A DNA stretch of 64,000 nucleotides from Paraburkholderia aspalathi (GTDB lineage Bacteria > Pseudomonadota > Gammaproteobacteria > Burkholderiales > Burkholderiaceae), in contig NZ_FPBH01000004.1 of the NCBI RefSeq assembly GCF_900116445.1, positions 186,001 to 250,000 on the forward strand. Reading direction: 5' to 3'. Positions 46,108 to 54,383 of the stretch are shown here, piece by piece (within the stretch, counting starts at the first letter, position 1; each line of letters starts with the position of its first letter). Under the pieces are notes generated by a model. It was given only the letters and a program-made list of their open reading frames with translations, made no database searches and had not been told where the DNA came from. The position numbers were made by a program, and so were the translations under genes.

Positions 46108-46939
46108 GTGCGATGTGATGTCGCGTAAGGGATTGTTTCGTCTGGCGTTGTTGGCCAGAGAGGAAACCGGCTGTTCCGTCAGCCGTAACCTACCGGTGCA
46201 TGCGGGATTGGTAACGATCCGGTGTGAAGCCACTGGGACAACGTAACCCGCTCATTGAGCGACGGCAATCTCGCGAGAGAATGTTGTTGTCTGCCAGCGC
46301 CGCGGCGGATGGGGTGCAAGGTTGGGCAGTATGGTTAGCGAATGCGAACTGCTGATAAACGTCGTGATGAGTAACAAGCCAAAGGCGCTGTCAGGCTTGA
46401 GCCAAAAGGCATACAGTCGGCTGTCCCTCTCATACGTCGGGACACACGGACTAACGACTGTCGGCGAAAAGGTGGAACCTAACCTGCTCTTGTCCTTTAT
46501 GCGGAACACAGTAAGCCCGATTGTCCGCCAGCGTCGCAGTCCATCGCGGTGTTCGGCAGGCAACCCGTAAGGGAAGCTGTTGGTCGAGCGGGTAAGAGAA
46601 CGCGGAGAAAGCGAACGGCGGCCTGTAATGGGTCGCATAGGGGTTCGAGCTTTGCCCCGACCTGAAAGGGTGCAGACTTCCGCGTGGTGCAGTTGTCGCA
46701 GACCAGCGTTTTAGATTCAACGAGGGGCAGCTTGTGAGTGACCGGTGGGGCTACGGTTCAGCGCCTCTCGCCGCACCAATGGGGCGAATCAACGACGTGA
46801 CGTTTGCGAAGGTCGTATGAAGGCTGGTATGACCGGCGTCAGTATGACGTTTAATGCTGTGCTCGAGCTGTATGCTGGGAAACTCGCACGTACAGTTCCT
46901 CGGGGGCCGCGTTTCCGAGAGGAGACGTGGCTACCCAAT
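46108..46939 (+). ncRNA. ORF-less group II intron B
   Basis: It starts GTGCGATGTG directly after the codon for Met107 of the IS30 transposase and ends CTACCCAAT, giving an in-frame exon junction when removed. Domain V lies at 46865-46898. It is homologous to intron A across its length and encodes no maturase. The size, 832 bases, is small for bacterial group II introns, most of which carry a reverse transcriptase. Confidence 0.8.
46865..46898 (+). ncRNA. domain V of intron B
   Basis: GAGCTGTATGCTG, loop GGAAA, CTCGC, the AC bulge and GTACAGTTC form domain V. The C-to-T and G-to-A changes relative to intron A compensate each other (GCCGTA/TACGGT to GCTGTA/TACAGT), so pairing is kept. Confidence 0.85.
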
Positions 46940-47641
46940 TATCCGACTGACCCGACCCAGCAGGTTTCGCACGAAACCATCTACACGGCCATCTACGCTC
47001 AGCCGCGCGGCGAACTGCGCCGCCAGCTCATTGCCTGTCTGCGCCATGGTCACAGCGCACGCATGCCGCGTACACGGGGCACCGACCGGCGCGGACAGAT
47101 TGCGGACATGGTCAGTATTCATGTGCGGCCGCCCGAAATCGAGGACCGGGTGCTGCCTGGACACTGGGAAGGCGACTTCATCAAGGGGGCTGGCAACCAG
47201 TCCTCGGTAGGCGTTCTGGTTGAACGGACCAGCCGCCTGGTGCTGCTCGCAAAGATGGAAGACGCCACCGCAGCTTCCGCGTTGGCGGGCTTCTCCGCCA
47301 AACTCAATTCGATTGCCGCGCCACTGCGCCAGAGCTTCACCTACGACCAGGGCAAAGAAATGTCGCGCCATAAAGAGCTCGCTGCCGCAACCGGCGTGAA
47401 CGTGTACTTTTGCGACCCGCACAGTCCCTGGCAACGCGGCACTTGCGAAAACACCAACGGGCTGCTGCGCCAGTATCTGCCCAAAGGCACCGACCTTTCG
47501 GTCTACAGTCAGGACGAACTCGACGCCATCGCCGACAGTCTGAATAGCCGGCCTCGTGCAACTCACAACTTCCATTCACCATTCGAGGTCTTCGCCGCGA
47601 CCCTTGCATCAGCAAGTCAACCTCGAGGCTCTAAACATTAA
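46940..47641 (+). CDS. IS30 transposase, exon 2 (after intron)
   Basis: The C-terminal 233 residues of an IS30 transposase: QVSHETIYTAIYAQPRGELR, PGHWEGDFIKGAGNQSSVGV with the first catalytic Asp, TYDQGKEMSRHKELA with the second, WQRGTCENTNGLLRQYLPKG with the Glu. The frame is intact to the stop at 47641. Together with exon 1 it gives a normal-length enzyme of about 340 residues. Confidence 0.85.
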   Translation, partial: YPTDPTQQVSHETIYTAIYAQPRGELRRQLIACLRHGHSARMPRTRGTDRRGQIADMVSIHVRPPEIEDRVLPGHWEGDFIKGAGNQSSVGVLVERTSRLVLLAKMEDATAASALAGFSAKLNSIAAPLRQSFTYDQGKEMSRHKELAAATGVNVYFCDPHSPWQRGTCENTNGLLRQYLPKGTDLSVYSQDELDAIADSLNSRPRATHNFHSPFEVFAATLASASQPRGSKH

Positions 47642-48099
47642 TCCCGCTGTTGCGCTTCACCCTTGAAACCGCCCTTCAATTGCACCTGCGAAAGAACTTG
47701 TTCAGAGAGGGGGAACAGTCCAAGCTGACCTCGTACGGGTAAGGGATGAACCAGCCTTTTCGCTTTCTCAAGCTTCCACCCGAAAGCCCCCTTCGGCATC
47801 GGACCTGGTACGAGATGCCCGGGCCTTAGCCGACTCCAGGTCGCCTGACTAAATGACTCCACAGAGACCACGTTAACGATACCGATCAAGCCTCCCAGGT
47901 ATGTCGGAATAACGTCCGGGAACAACGGGACGAACTCTTCGGCGACGCTCTTGGACGCATGTATGAATACGGCGCCTCTGTAGTCTGTCGTCCACGTGCG
48001 TACTTCGATCGTCTTGCGACCACTGACGATCAGTTCAGCCCACGGTTGCCTGATACTCAACGCGACTTGCGGACGTTCCGGATCGGTCGATAAATTCAT
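47638..48099 (-). CDS. ASCH-domain protein, 3' end altered by IS30
   Basis: A 153-residue protein. [20 protein letters not shown], then [20 protein letters not shown], is the ASCH fold (PUA-like, RNA or nucleobase binding). [11 protein letters not shown] is its central strand. It starts within the QueC-like gene stop (ATGA, 48096-48099), so it belongs to the same operon. The last 15 or so residues (ending KGEAQQRD) come from the IS30 inverted repeat, so the native C-terminus is lost. ASCH proteins can be nucleoside amidohydrolases or RNA binders; its role here is inferred as an accessory to the Qat-like system. Confidence 0.75.
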   Translation of the reverse strand: MNLSTDPERPQVALSIRQPWAELIVSGRKTIEVRTWTTDYRGAVFIHASKSVAEEFVPLFPDVIPTYLGGLIGIVNVVSVESFSQATWSRLRPGHLVPGPMPKGAFGWKLEKAKRLVHPLPVRGQLGLFPLSEQVLSQVQLKGGFKGEAQQRD

Positions 48100-49397
48100 C
48101 GGCGCGTGGCCTCAGGATAGGTTGCGATAAGTTCAGCTGCAAATCGCTTCTGAAGAGCAAGCGCAGATTCAGGTGTCAGCAGACCATTCGAATGTGCGAT
48201 CGCATCGCGCAGGATTTTCGGAGCATCGAACTCAAAAGCCTCCAGGCTATAGTCACCATGGCTTACCTTGTGCGCCCAAGAAAGGTAGGCATCCACGTGG
48301 ATCCGCACGTTGGCATCGTTGAAATACGGGTCTCTTCGGGATGTAAGATTTATGGCGTAGTCCAGCGGATCCCGCTTGAGCGCCGTCCGGCGGACAATGC
48401 AAGGAATGCAGACGCCGCAAGGTGTGCCTGGTCGCTTGCTGACAGAGCCGAGTACCTGACGCGAAGCGAGACTCCAGCAGGTTTCCGTTTTTGAAAGGAT
48501 CGCTTTCAACTGGCTGGGGCCATGCACTCGCCCTAAGCGGTCCGCGGCTTCACGCTTGGTTGCGTCCAGGAAAGGGTTGCGTATCTCGAAGCCCGCACCG
48601 AACAGGCACCCGAACATCCGTTCAGCCAGTCGATGCAGCAGGGGATGTGCATGCCGTGTCATCCTGTAGGTTGCGGACGGTGGCGTAGCGAGAGCAAGCG
48701 GCCCATTTTCAAACTGCAGTAGCGTCCTTGCGCGAAAAGAGTTCGCCACGACCGCGCCGAGCGCAAGGAACAAAAACGAGCGGTATTGAAACTGGCCACC
48801 GATGCGGCGCCTTCCGCCGCCCCACTTGCAGCCTAGTTGAACGTGGCGGTCAAACCCGAATTCCTGAGCAAGAAATTCCTGCTTGGCTTTTGCCCCATAA
48901 AATGACGCCAGGACTGCATCAGTATCGTTTTCCCGAAGCCATCCGAGACCACAGGTGCTGTCCAGCCCCCCGGAGAACAGTGCTACAACATTGGCGATAC
49001 CCGATGCATTTGCCTTGACCACTGTCGCCAGAGCATCAAGCCCGTTAGTCCGGCGCCGCTTTGAGAAACTGAATCGCCATTCCGCATTGCCCAGCAATCT
49101 CAACATTCCGGTCAGGGCTCTTTTTGCCTCTTCGGACCATGCCTCAGGTACGCGCAATGGCATCGACACGTCAACTCTCCGTACTCGCTGACTCGATATC
49201 CGCTTGGGTATGTAGCGTTCCACTTCCCACACGACGCGAGCGATCTCAAGCACGTCTCTCCCGCAAGGCGGGATGCCATCGGCGCCAACGCCCGCCGCGT
49301 CGTGCCACGTTATCGAATCAAGGTCGAATGCATGCTGGTCTGTCTCCGATCGAGGGCCCTTTTCGACGACAACCTTCGCGGTATGCTGGCGGCTCAT
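48096..49397 (-). CDS. QueC-like ATP-dependent enzyme (QatC-type)
   Basis: A 433-residue PP-loop protein. [16 protein letters not shown] (residues 139-154) is the adenylation P-loop. Cys307 with Cys327, Cys330 and Cys333 (TPCGVCIPC) reproduces the QueC zinc site. An N-terminal extension of about 135 residues and the long C-terminus separate it from housekeeping QueC (about 230 residues) and match QatC of Qat defence systems. QueC makes 7-cyano-7-deazaguanine from the carboxy form; QatC-type enzymes are thought to modify a partner protein. It overlaps the QatB-like gene by four bases and the ASCH gene by four bases. Confidence 0.85.
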   Translation of the reverse strand: MSRQHTAKVVVEKGPRSETDQHAFDLDSITWHDAAGVGADGIPPCGRDVLEIARVVWEVERYIPKRISSQRVRRVDVSMPLRVPEAWSEEAKRALTGMLRLLGNAEWRFSFSKRRRTNGLDALATVVKANASGIANVVALFSGGLDSTCGLGWLRENDTDAVLASFYGAKAKQEFLAQEFGFDRHVQLGCKWGGGRRRIGGQFQYRSFLFLALGAVVANSFRARTLLQFENGPLALATPPSATYRMTRHAHPLLHRLAERMFGCLFGAGFEIRNPFLDATKREAADRLGRVHGPSQLKAILSKTETCWSLASRQVLGSVSKRPGTPCGVCIPCIVRRTALKRDPLDYAINLTSRRDPYFNDANVRIHVDAYLSWAHKVSHGDYSLEAFEFDAPKILRDAIAHSNGLLTPESALALQKRFAAELIATYPEATRR

Positions 49398-50152
49398 GTA
49401 GGTGTCACAAGTTTGAAATAGTTATCAGCCAGTACATAAAGCACATCCTTGCGTTCCGCTTTGCCGGTGGCAAGGAACTTCATGTCGAAGCGATCGTAGA
49501 TGCCGATCGCGACCGTATCTGCGGCTTGCCTGACGGCTGACGCCGCCGCACCCAGATCACGGTACGAATCGGCACCGATGGCCTGAAAGATAAGCGCACC
49601 CAGATATCGATCTATCGTATTGTGGAACTTGTCAGGTTTGATCGCGGCGTCGATTGCGGCTGCATTACCGCGCGTCGCGACCACGCGGTCACCGCCGATC
49701 GCTGAGACCAGAAAGTCACGAAAAGCAGCAGACGCCAGCTCGACGTACCGGTCATCCACCGTGTAGTCTCTCGCCTGAAGGACCATATCGATGCGGGCGT
49801 CGCAAACCGCTTGCATGCAGCCTGCGCCCGGGTCCACGCCGAACGCTCGCGCGATGTCCTCCCACGAAGCGCCTTTGTCCAGTTTTGCGCCGATTTCAAG
49901 CAGGTCCGCTAGCAGTGAAGCGGCGAAACCGTCGGCCAGCATGTCGCGAATGAACGCGGTCCTGCCCCGCTCTCTCAGCAACTCGTGAATCACCTGCGTG
50001 AGTCGGGGCTGGTCACTATCGGACGTCAAGCGCCGCGAGATTTCCCGCAACCCCTCGATTGCCCGTAGCAGTGAACCCCGGGCTCCGGCACCGCTGCCCG
50101 ACCCACCACCTCCAGCAGACCCGCTACCGCCGCCCAAACTTCCTGTTCCCAT
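49394..50152 (-). CDS. QatB-like protein with Gly/Ser-rich N-terminus
   Basis: A 252-residue protein that begins Met-Gly and has a flexible Gly/Ser tail (residues 1-26), then an all-alpha body ([60 protein letters not shown]). The Met-Gly-Thr start, Gly-rich tail and position beside a QueC-like gene are those of QatB. It is probably the substrate of the QueC-like enzyme: after Met removal the Gly would be free. Its start overlaps the CHAT gene stop (TGATG) and its stop overlaps the next start (ATGA). No catalytic motif is visible. Confidence 0.7.
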   Translation of the reverse strand: MGTGSLGGGSGSAGGGGSGSGAGARGSLLRAIEGLREISRRLTSDSDQPRLTQVIHELLRERGRTAFIRDMLADGFAASLLADLLEIGAKLDKGASWEDIARAFGVDPGAGCMQAVCDARIDMVLQARDYTVDDRYVELASAAFRDFLVSAIGGDRVVATRGNAAAIDAAIKPDKFHNTIDRYLGALIFQAIGADSYRDLGAAASAVRQAADTVAIGIYDRFDMKFLATGKAERKDVLYVLADNYFKLVTPT

Positions 50153-53100
50153 CAGTCAGCGCTCCCCCAGATATCCTTCGCGGTCAGTTCCTTCCAGGCC
50201 GATGGCAATCTCTCGGCGCGTGGGTCCTTTAGGAAAGCGTGCCAAGCTTCCCCCTTCCCGCCTGCCAGCACATCGAGCCCCGCGAAAGTCACGGCGGCGT
50301 TTTGCACGTCTTCGGCACCTGTCAGGTTCGTCAGCCGCCGGAATTGCGCGGCGCTTTCCCCGAGAAGCTGCTCCGCCTCTTTCAGGTCCGCGTCCAGTCC
50401 TCTCGCTGCAAGCAGTTTCGCACCCCGGACCCGGCTCCTGATAGCCACCCTGACGGCCCACATGTGATAAAACCCATCGAGCACGTTCAGTCTTCCTCTC
50501 AGCTCCTCTGAAGTAAAGGCACGCCCGCGCCCAACCTCAATCCAGGCAAGCCGGTCGGCCGCGATTCTCGCGACAAGCGGATATGCCTGTGCCACCTCAC
50601 CCGTCGTCAATTCTGCCAGCACTTGCGCAGCAGCAGGCAGATCGTTGGACGCCTGGGCGATGCGCGCGCGAGTATAGAGAAGCTCTGCCGTTAGTTCCAC
50701 GAACGGCTGTGCGACCTCCAGGCCATCTGTTATGAACGCGTCGGCGCAGTCTCGTACTGCGTTGTCGATCGGTCGCGGCGCAGGATCCAGAAGGCATTCG
50801 GCGGCGTTTCGCGATGCAGCAGCGAAAAGATACGCATCGTCCGCGTTCTCTTGACCGCCCGGCCGCAGTTTCCCACGAATTTCTTCATAAACTTGCAGCG
50901 CTTCATCGTACTCGTGCAGAAAATACTGGCGCAATCGCGCAAGGTTGTGCTTGAAATGCAAGACGTCGACAGCCGACATCCCCGCCCCCTGGGTGGCCGC
51001 GCGCTCGGCACAATCGACCGCGTCCCTGGCATGCCGCCACATGGCTTGTTGCACAGCAGTGTTGCCCGGACGGCCTTTGAGGCATTCGGCCAGCATGGCA
51101 TGGCGTCGTGCCTGAGCTTTCAGTGTGCGCGGAAGATGATGCTCAAGTATCAGCTGCGCGATCCCGATGTTCTGCACATTGATTCCCGCCGCAACGATAT
51201 CCATCAGGAGTACCTCGTCAATGCGGTCACTTAATTCACGGTGCCGTGCTGCGAGTTCGAGGAGAATCACGCGCTTCTGGATCGACCACGTGCGCCCCAC
51301 CTGCGCCCAGGCTGCGTTGATCGCTTCGGCGGCGTGGGAGATGTCTCCGAGCGCCAGATACTGGCGTGCGACCTCAACGGTCGCGTCGAAGTCGTGTTCA
51401 ACAGGGCGTTGCTTGAGCAGTTCGATACAGGCTTCGCGCGCCTTCGCGATAATCTTGGGATCAGACCGATTCTGCACGATCATGCGAGCAGATTCGCCGA
51501 GAACCCTTCGACCACCGATTCTGATCGTGAAGGGATCCAGTCGGTCAAGCAATTCGGGAGAAGTACCGGCGGCGTGCGCAACTTCCTCTACGTTCAGGGG
51601 ACGCTCGGCGACGCCAAGGATTGCGCAACCCAATGGCTCGACAGCGATGGCCTCCAACAGCTGTTGCTCTATGACAGGAAAGGTGAATTGATCCAATTTC
51701 CAGGCCTGATGATTGTCGGGTGGCGTTTGCCCGAGGACGACCACAGAACTATGTTCCGGCGCGTTTGCCAGCATCTGCCAGGCGAACGCGCGATCGGGCG
51801 GCTCGGAGAACAATACGACCATCCCCGGTATCGCCAAAAGCCTGCGGACGCCATTCAGTCCTTCTTCTGCAATAGACTTGATCGCCAGTGCGAGCTGACG
51901 ATCGTGAAAGCGAGGGTCAAGATATTGATATACGTCCTTCGCCCAAAATTCAATCCGGCTATCAAACGTCGCTCCGGCGCGCAACAGGATCGGAACCACC
52001 GGGCGGCCCGTGTTCCTGCGGATGATCGCGGCAATGCCCGACAAACGCACGCGCACGGTCACCTCTTGCGCAACATTGATCGTGCTCTGTACGGTCAGGA
52101 AGTAGCGCCCCGGAGGCGTAAGCGTTTCAGCAAAGACTGCAACCTCGTCGCTCACTGGCGCCAATCCCGTCGCCAGCTCGGGGAACTCGCTTCCAGCCGC
52201 GATGAGCGGCAATGTAACCCAGGAGGCAGGAAATGCTTCGCGTGCACCCCACGTAATCTGAGCCACGGGTTCGCTGAGGGACCAGACCGCAGGCGCGGCA
52301 TAGTCCAAGCGCCCGCCAGCCTCCGGATAAAGCGAAAGCGCGGCAGCGCGAGCCAGGGCAGCCGCGACTTCCAGTGGCTCGCCGGCAGAAAAGGCGCCAA
52401 TCAACGTCTCCAGCATGGCTTGAGCGGTTTTCACCCGGATGCGCGAGCGCATCGCCAGCACTGAAACCGCCCTTCGCTCGCCTAAAACACGAAGTACTTC
52501 GGGCGCGTCAAACCGCATTCGCGGCTGATCCCCGTCCTCAGCGAGCGAGCACGCCCAAAATATCCAGAAAGGCGGCCGAGTCGAGGCTTTGGCGAAGAGC
52601 CGGTCGACGAAATCCGAAAGCGGCATCCATCCCTGTTCGCCGCCCGACAAACGGATGCGAGGAGAAGGCAAGTGCTCGCCGTGACCGAAGAAGATCAGAA
52701 CGTTGGGCGCGAGGGAAGCCGCCTCCGAGCCAACCGTCGTAAGATTCTCCTCATTCACCTGGCGGACGAGCCACGAATCAAGTGTTGGGTGAGTGGCGCT
52801 GGCTGCTTTCAGGGCCCCAGCAAGAAATGTCTCCGCATCTTGAGCGTCAAACGCAGGTTCCTTCCCAGGGTGTCCGACCAACGCGAGCACGCGCATGGGA
52901 GAGTCGAGCTTGTCGAAGTGAAAGGCCTGATCGGGGTCTACTGTCCTGAGCGGTGCGAACTTGAGCTGGTTTGAGAGATGCAGCAGGCCCTGGAATGCCT
53001 CCCAAGGCAGCGGAGCCCGCTCCGCCGGCCCAATCCTTAGCACCAACGGTTCAGGCCGGTTGAACATTCTCTGGTCGATAGCAGCGGGAATACCGCTTTT

Positions 53101-53277
53101 TCCGAATGCGGATTTGAAGTCTCGCTCCGCCGTCGGTTTCCAGAGATCGACGGGGCGATTGAAAAACGGAAGTCTGCCGCCGGCAAGATTGAACTTCGCG
53201 ACGACTTTTCCGCACTCCGTAAACGTCACCGTGTTCGAAAGCAGTCCAGCTTTCAAAGTGACGTCGACAACTCTCAC
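50152..53277 (-). CDS. CHAT-domain protease with TPR-like C-terminus
   Basis: A protein of about 1041 residues. The N-terminal third is a CHAT (caspase-like) domain: LPWEAFQ, then MRVLALVGHP, catalytic His199 in FFGHGEHLP and catalytic Cys243 in WIFWACSLAED. The middle has a beta-rich segment (TPPGRYFLTVQSTINVAQEV) and a winged-helix-like part. The last 450 residues are helical TPR-like repeats. There is no Walker motif, so it is not a QatA ATPase. I use the GTG at 53277, whose GTGA overlaps the upstream stop; GTG at 53286 is possible. In defence systems CHAT proteases are effectors cut loose by a sensor, which is the likely role here. Confidence 0.82.
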   Translation of the reverse strand: MRVVDVTLKAGLLSNTVTFTECGKVVAKFNLAGGRLPFFNRPVDLWKPTAERDFKSAFGKSGIPAAIDQRMFNRPEPLVLRIGPAERAPLPWEAFQGLLHLSNQLKFAPLRTVDPDQAFHFDKLDSPMRVLALVGHPGKEPAFDAQDAETFLAGALKAASATHPTLDSWLVRQVNEENLTTVGSEAASLAPNVLIFFGHGEHLPSPRIRLSGGEQGWMPLSDFVDRLFAKASTRPPFWIFWACSLAEDGDQPRMRFDAPEVLRVLGERRAVSVLAMRSRIRVKTAQAMLETLIGAFSAGEPLEVAAALARAAALSLYPEAGGRLDYAAPAVWSLSEPVAQITWGAREAFPASWVTLPLIAAGSEFPELATGLAPVSDEVAVFAETLTPPGRYFLTVQSTINVAQEVTVRVRLSGIAAIIRRNTGRPVVPILLRAGATFDSRIEFWAKDVYQYLDPRFHDRQLALAIKSIAEEGLNGVRRLLAIPGMVVLFSEPPDRAFAWQMLANAPEHSSVVVLGQTPPDNHQAWKLDQFTFPVIEQQLLEAIAVEPLGCAILGVAERPLNVEEVAHAAGTSPELLDRLDPFTIRIGGRRVLGESARMIVQNRSDPKIIAKAREACIELLKQRPVEHDFDATVEVARQYLALGDISHAAEAINAAWAQVGRTWSIQKRVILLELAARHRELSDRIDEVLLMDIVAAGINVQNIGIAQLILEHHLPRTLKAQARRHAMLAECLKGRPGNTAVQQAMWRHARDAVDCAERAATQGAGMSAVDVLHFKHNLARLRQYFLHEYDEALQVYEEIRGKLRPGGQENADDAYLFAAASRNAAECLLDPAPRPIDNAVRDCADAFITDGLEVAQPFVELTAELLYTRARIAQASNDLPAAAQVLAELTTGEVAQAYPLVARIAADRLAWIEVGRGRAFTSEELRGRLNVLDGFYHMWAVRVAIRSRVRGAKLLAARGLDADLKEAEQLLGESAAQFRRLTNLTGAEDVQNAAVTFAGLDVLAGGKGEAWHAFLKDPRAERLPSAWKELTAKDIWGSAD

Positions 53278-53594
53278 GAACCCCACCAGCGACGAATCCT
53301 TTCGAACACGTTCAGCCTCTCTTCGGCGCCCAGATGCTCGTCGTTATCCCTGGCAAAGATTTGTTCAAAAAATGCCGGCGCCGCCGCACCGAAAGCAATG
53401 GCATCTTTCCAGTCGGCAGGATCTCGCCAGGCAACTACCAGCACGCCAAGGCCCGCAAGGATCACGACGTTTAGCCAGTACCATGGCTTGCGAACGTAGG
53501 TCGGGCGATCCTGAAATCGTTTTCTGACCAGCTTGATCATATCTGGAAGAACAGCGCCCACCGCACCCCAGACGATAGTATTCGAAATGGCCAT
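53274..53594 (-). CDS. small membrane protein, first gene of Qat-like operon
   Basis: A 106-residue protein with a membrane helix at about 39-56 (WYWLNVVILAGLGVLVVAW) and a weaker hydrophobic stretch near the N-terminus. The tail is charged (DNDEHLGAEERLNVFERIRR). AGGAG lies before the ATG. Its stop overlaps the CHAT gene start. I do not recognise the family; it could anchor the protease at the membrane or act as a membrane-disrupting target. Confidence 0.6.
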   Translation of the reverse strand: MAISNTIVWGAVGAVLPDMIKLVRKRFQDRPTYVRKPWYWLNVVILAGLGVLVVAWRDPADWKDAIAFGAAAPAFFEQIFARDNDEHLGAEERLNVFERIRRWWGS

Positions 53595-54158
53595 TTTTGC
53601 TCTCCTCTTGTTTTTTCGTATATCGGCGTGTCGAATGCGACGGCTATTCTGCTACAACGGCCCGCTAATAGCCAACAAGATCTGGTTGCAAGTCTGAGAC
53701 TTTCCTGCCTGGTATGGCAACCCGCTTGACCAGTTTCGTCCCGTTGCTAAAGGGTTGCGTCTGCGATTACCCCGACTTCGCATACAAGACAACATTCGGC
53801 ACATGGCGGCTTAAGTCTGCAACTGGCCACACTCAATGCGCGTTTTTGTCGAAGAGCATCGCGCGCACGGACGTTCAGTGGTCCGGCCCGCTGTTAGCCA
53901 CCCTTATAGTCGGTTAGGAACAGCCGTTGCCGGCCGGGCGTTGCTGCCGCACTTGACAGTCGAACCTGACGCGCGCAGCGGCTAGTCCAGCCCAGTTTTC
54001 CGCCCCAAGGCGATCGAGTCCCTTTTATCGATTGCCGCTTTGGAGCAAGGCCCTGCATGGCAATACTGACGGCCAGTAAGTCCCAGAATCCGGCGGCCTC
54101 CGGTACTCCGTCTGGAGGCAAGATCAAAAAAAGGTATCATTCTGTAACGTGATGCAAG
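53595..54158. promoter_or_regulatory. divergent intergenic region between two defence operons
   Basis: A 564-base gap with no supported gene. It must contain the promoters of both the leftward CHAT operon and the rightward RHH-led operon. AT-rich stretches occur near 53605-53625 and 54121-54145. A 67-codon open frame at 53714 has no ribosome site. The RHH protein is a candidate regulator acting here. Confidence 0.45.
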
Positions 54159-54161
54159 TTG

Positions 54162-54383
54162 ATGCCAGTATCCATGACCCGCTCCATAGACGCCGAAATC
54201 AAACGTGTGACAGTCACCTTGCCCAGGCGACAGCTTGATGCGCTGCAGACGATCGCCGTGCGCGAAGACGTAAGCGTGGCCTGGCTCGTGCGGAAGGCGG
54301 TCGACCGGCTTTTACGCGACGGTCCTGACCTCCCTGTTACAGATCGCGTCCGTCAAAACAATGGGGCCGAGAATGAAAGTTGA
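54162..54383 (+). CDS. ribbon-helix-helix (CopG-like) protein
   Basis: A 73-residue DNA-binding protein. IKRVTVTLPRRQLDALQTIA is the beta strand and first helix; VREDVSVAWLVRKAVDRLL is the second helix, the usual RHH fold that binds DNA as a dimer. It overlaps the TrlF-type gene by 23 bases. It probably represses the operon it heads. The start is uncertain (TTG 54159, ATG 54162 or ATG 54174). Confidence 0.75.
   Translation: MPVSMTRSIDAEIKRVTVTLPRRQLDALQTIAVREDVSVAWLVRKAVDRLLRDGPDLPVTDRVRQNNGAENES

Larger units (their letters stand above)
45749..47668. mobile_element. IS30-family element interrupted by group II intron B
   Basis: Left end about TTCGAAGTGCAACACTG (45751) and right end, inverse of CTGTTGCGCTTCACCC (47646-47661), are imperfect inverted repeats bracketing a split IS30 transposase. 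Intron B (832 bases) sits between codons of the transposase. The right repeat lies inside the 3' end of the ASCH gene. Exact ends are uncertain by a few bases. Confidence 0.75.

Noticed and set aside
46745..46939. N-terminal part of the open frame leading into IS30 exon 2
   Set aside because: These codons are intron B sequence; the transposase part begins at 46940.
50152..53277. QatA-type ATPase
   Set aside because: Looked for a Walker A in the large protein because of the QatB and QueC-like neighbours. None is present; the CHAT His and Cys motifs are clear.
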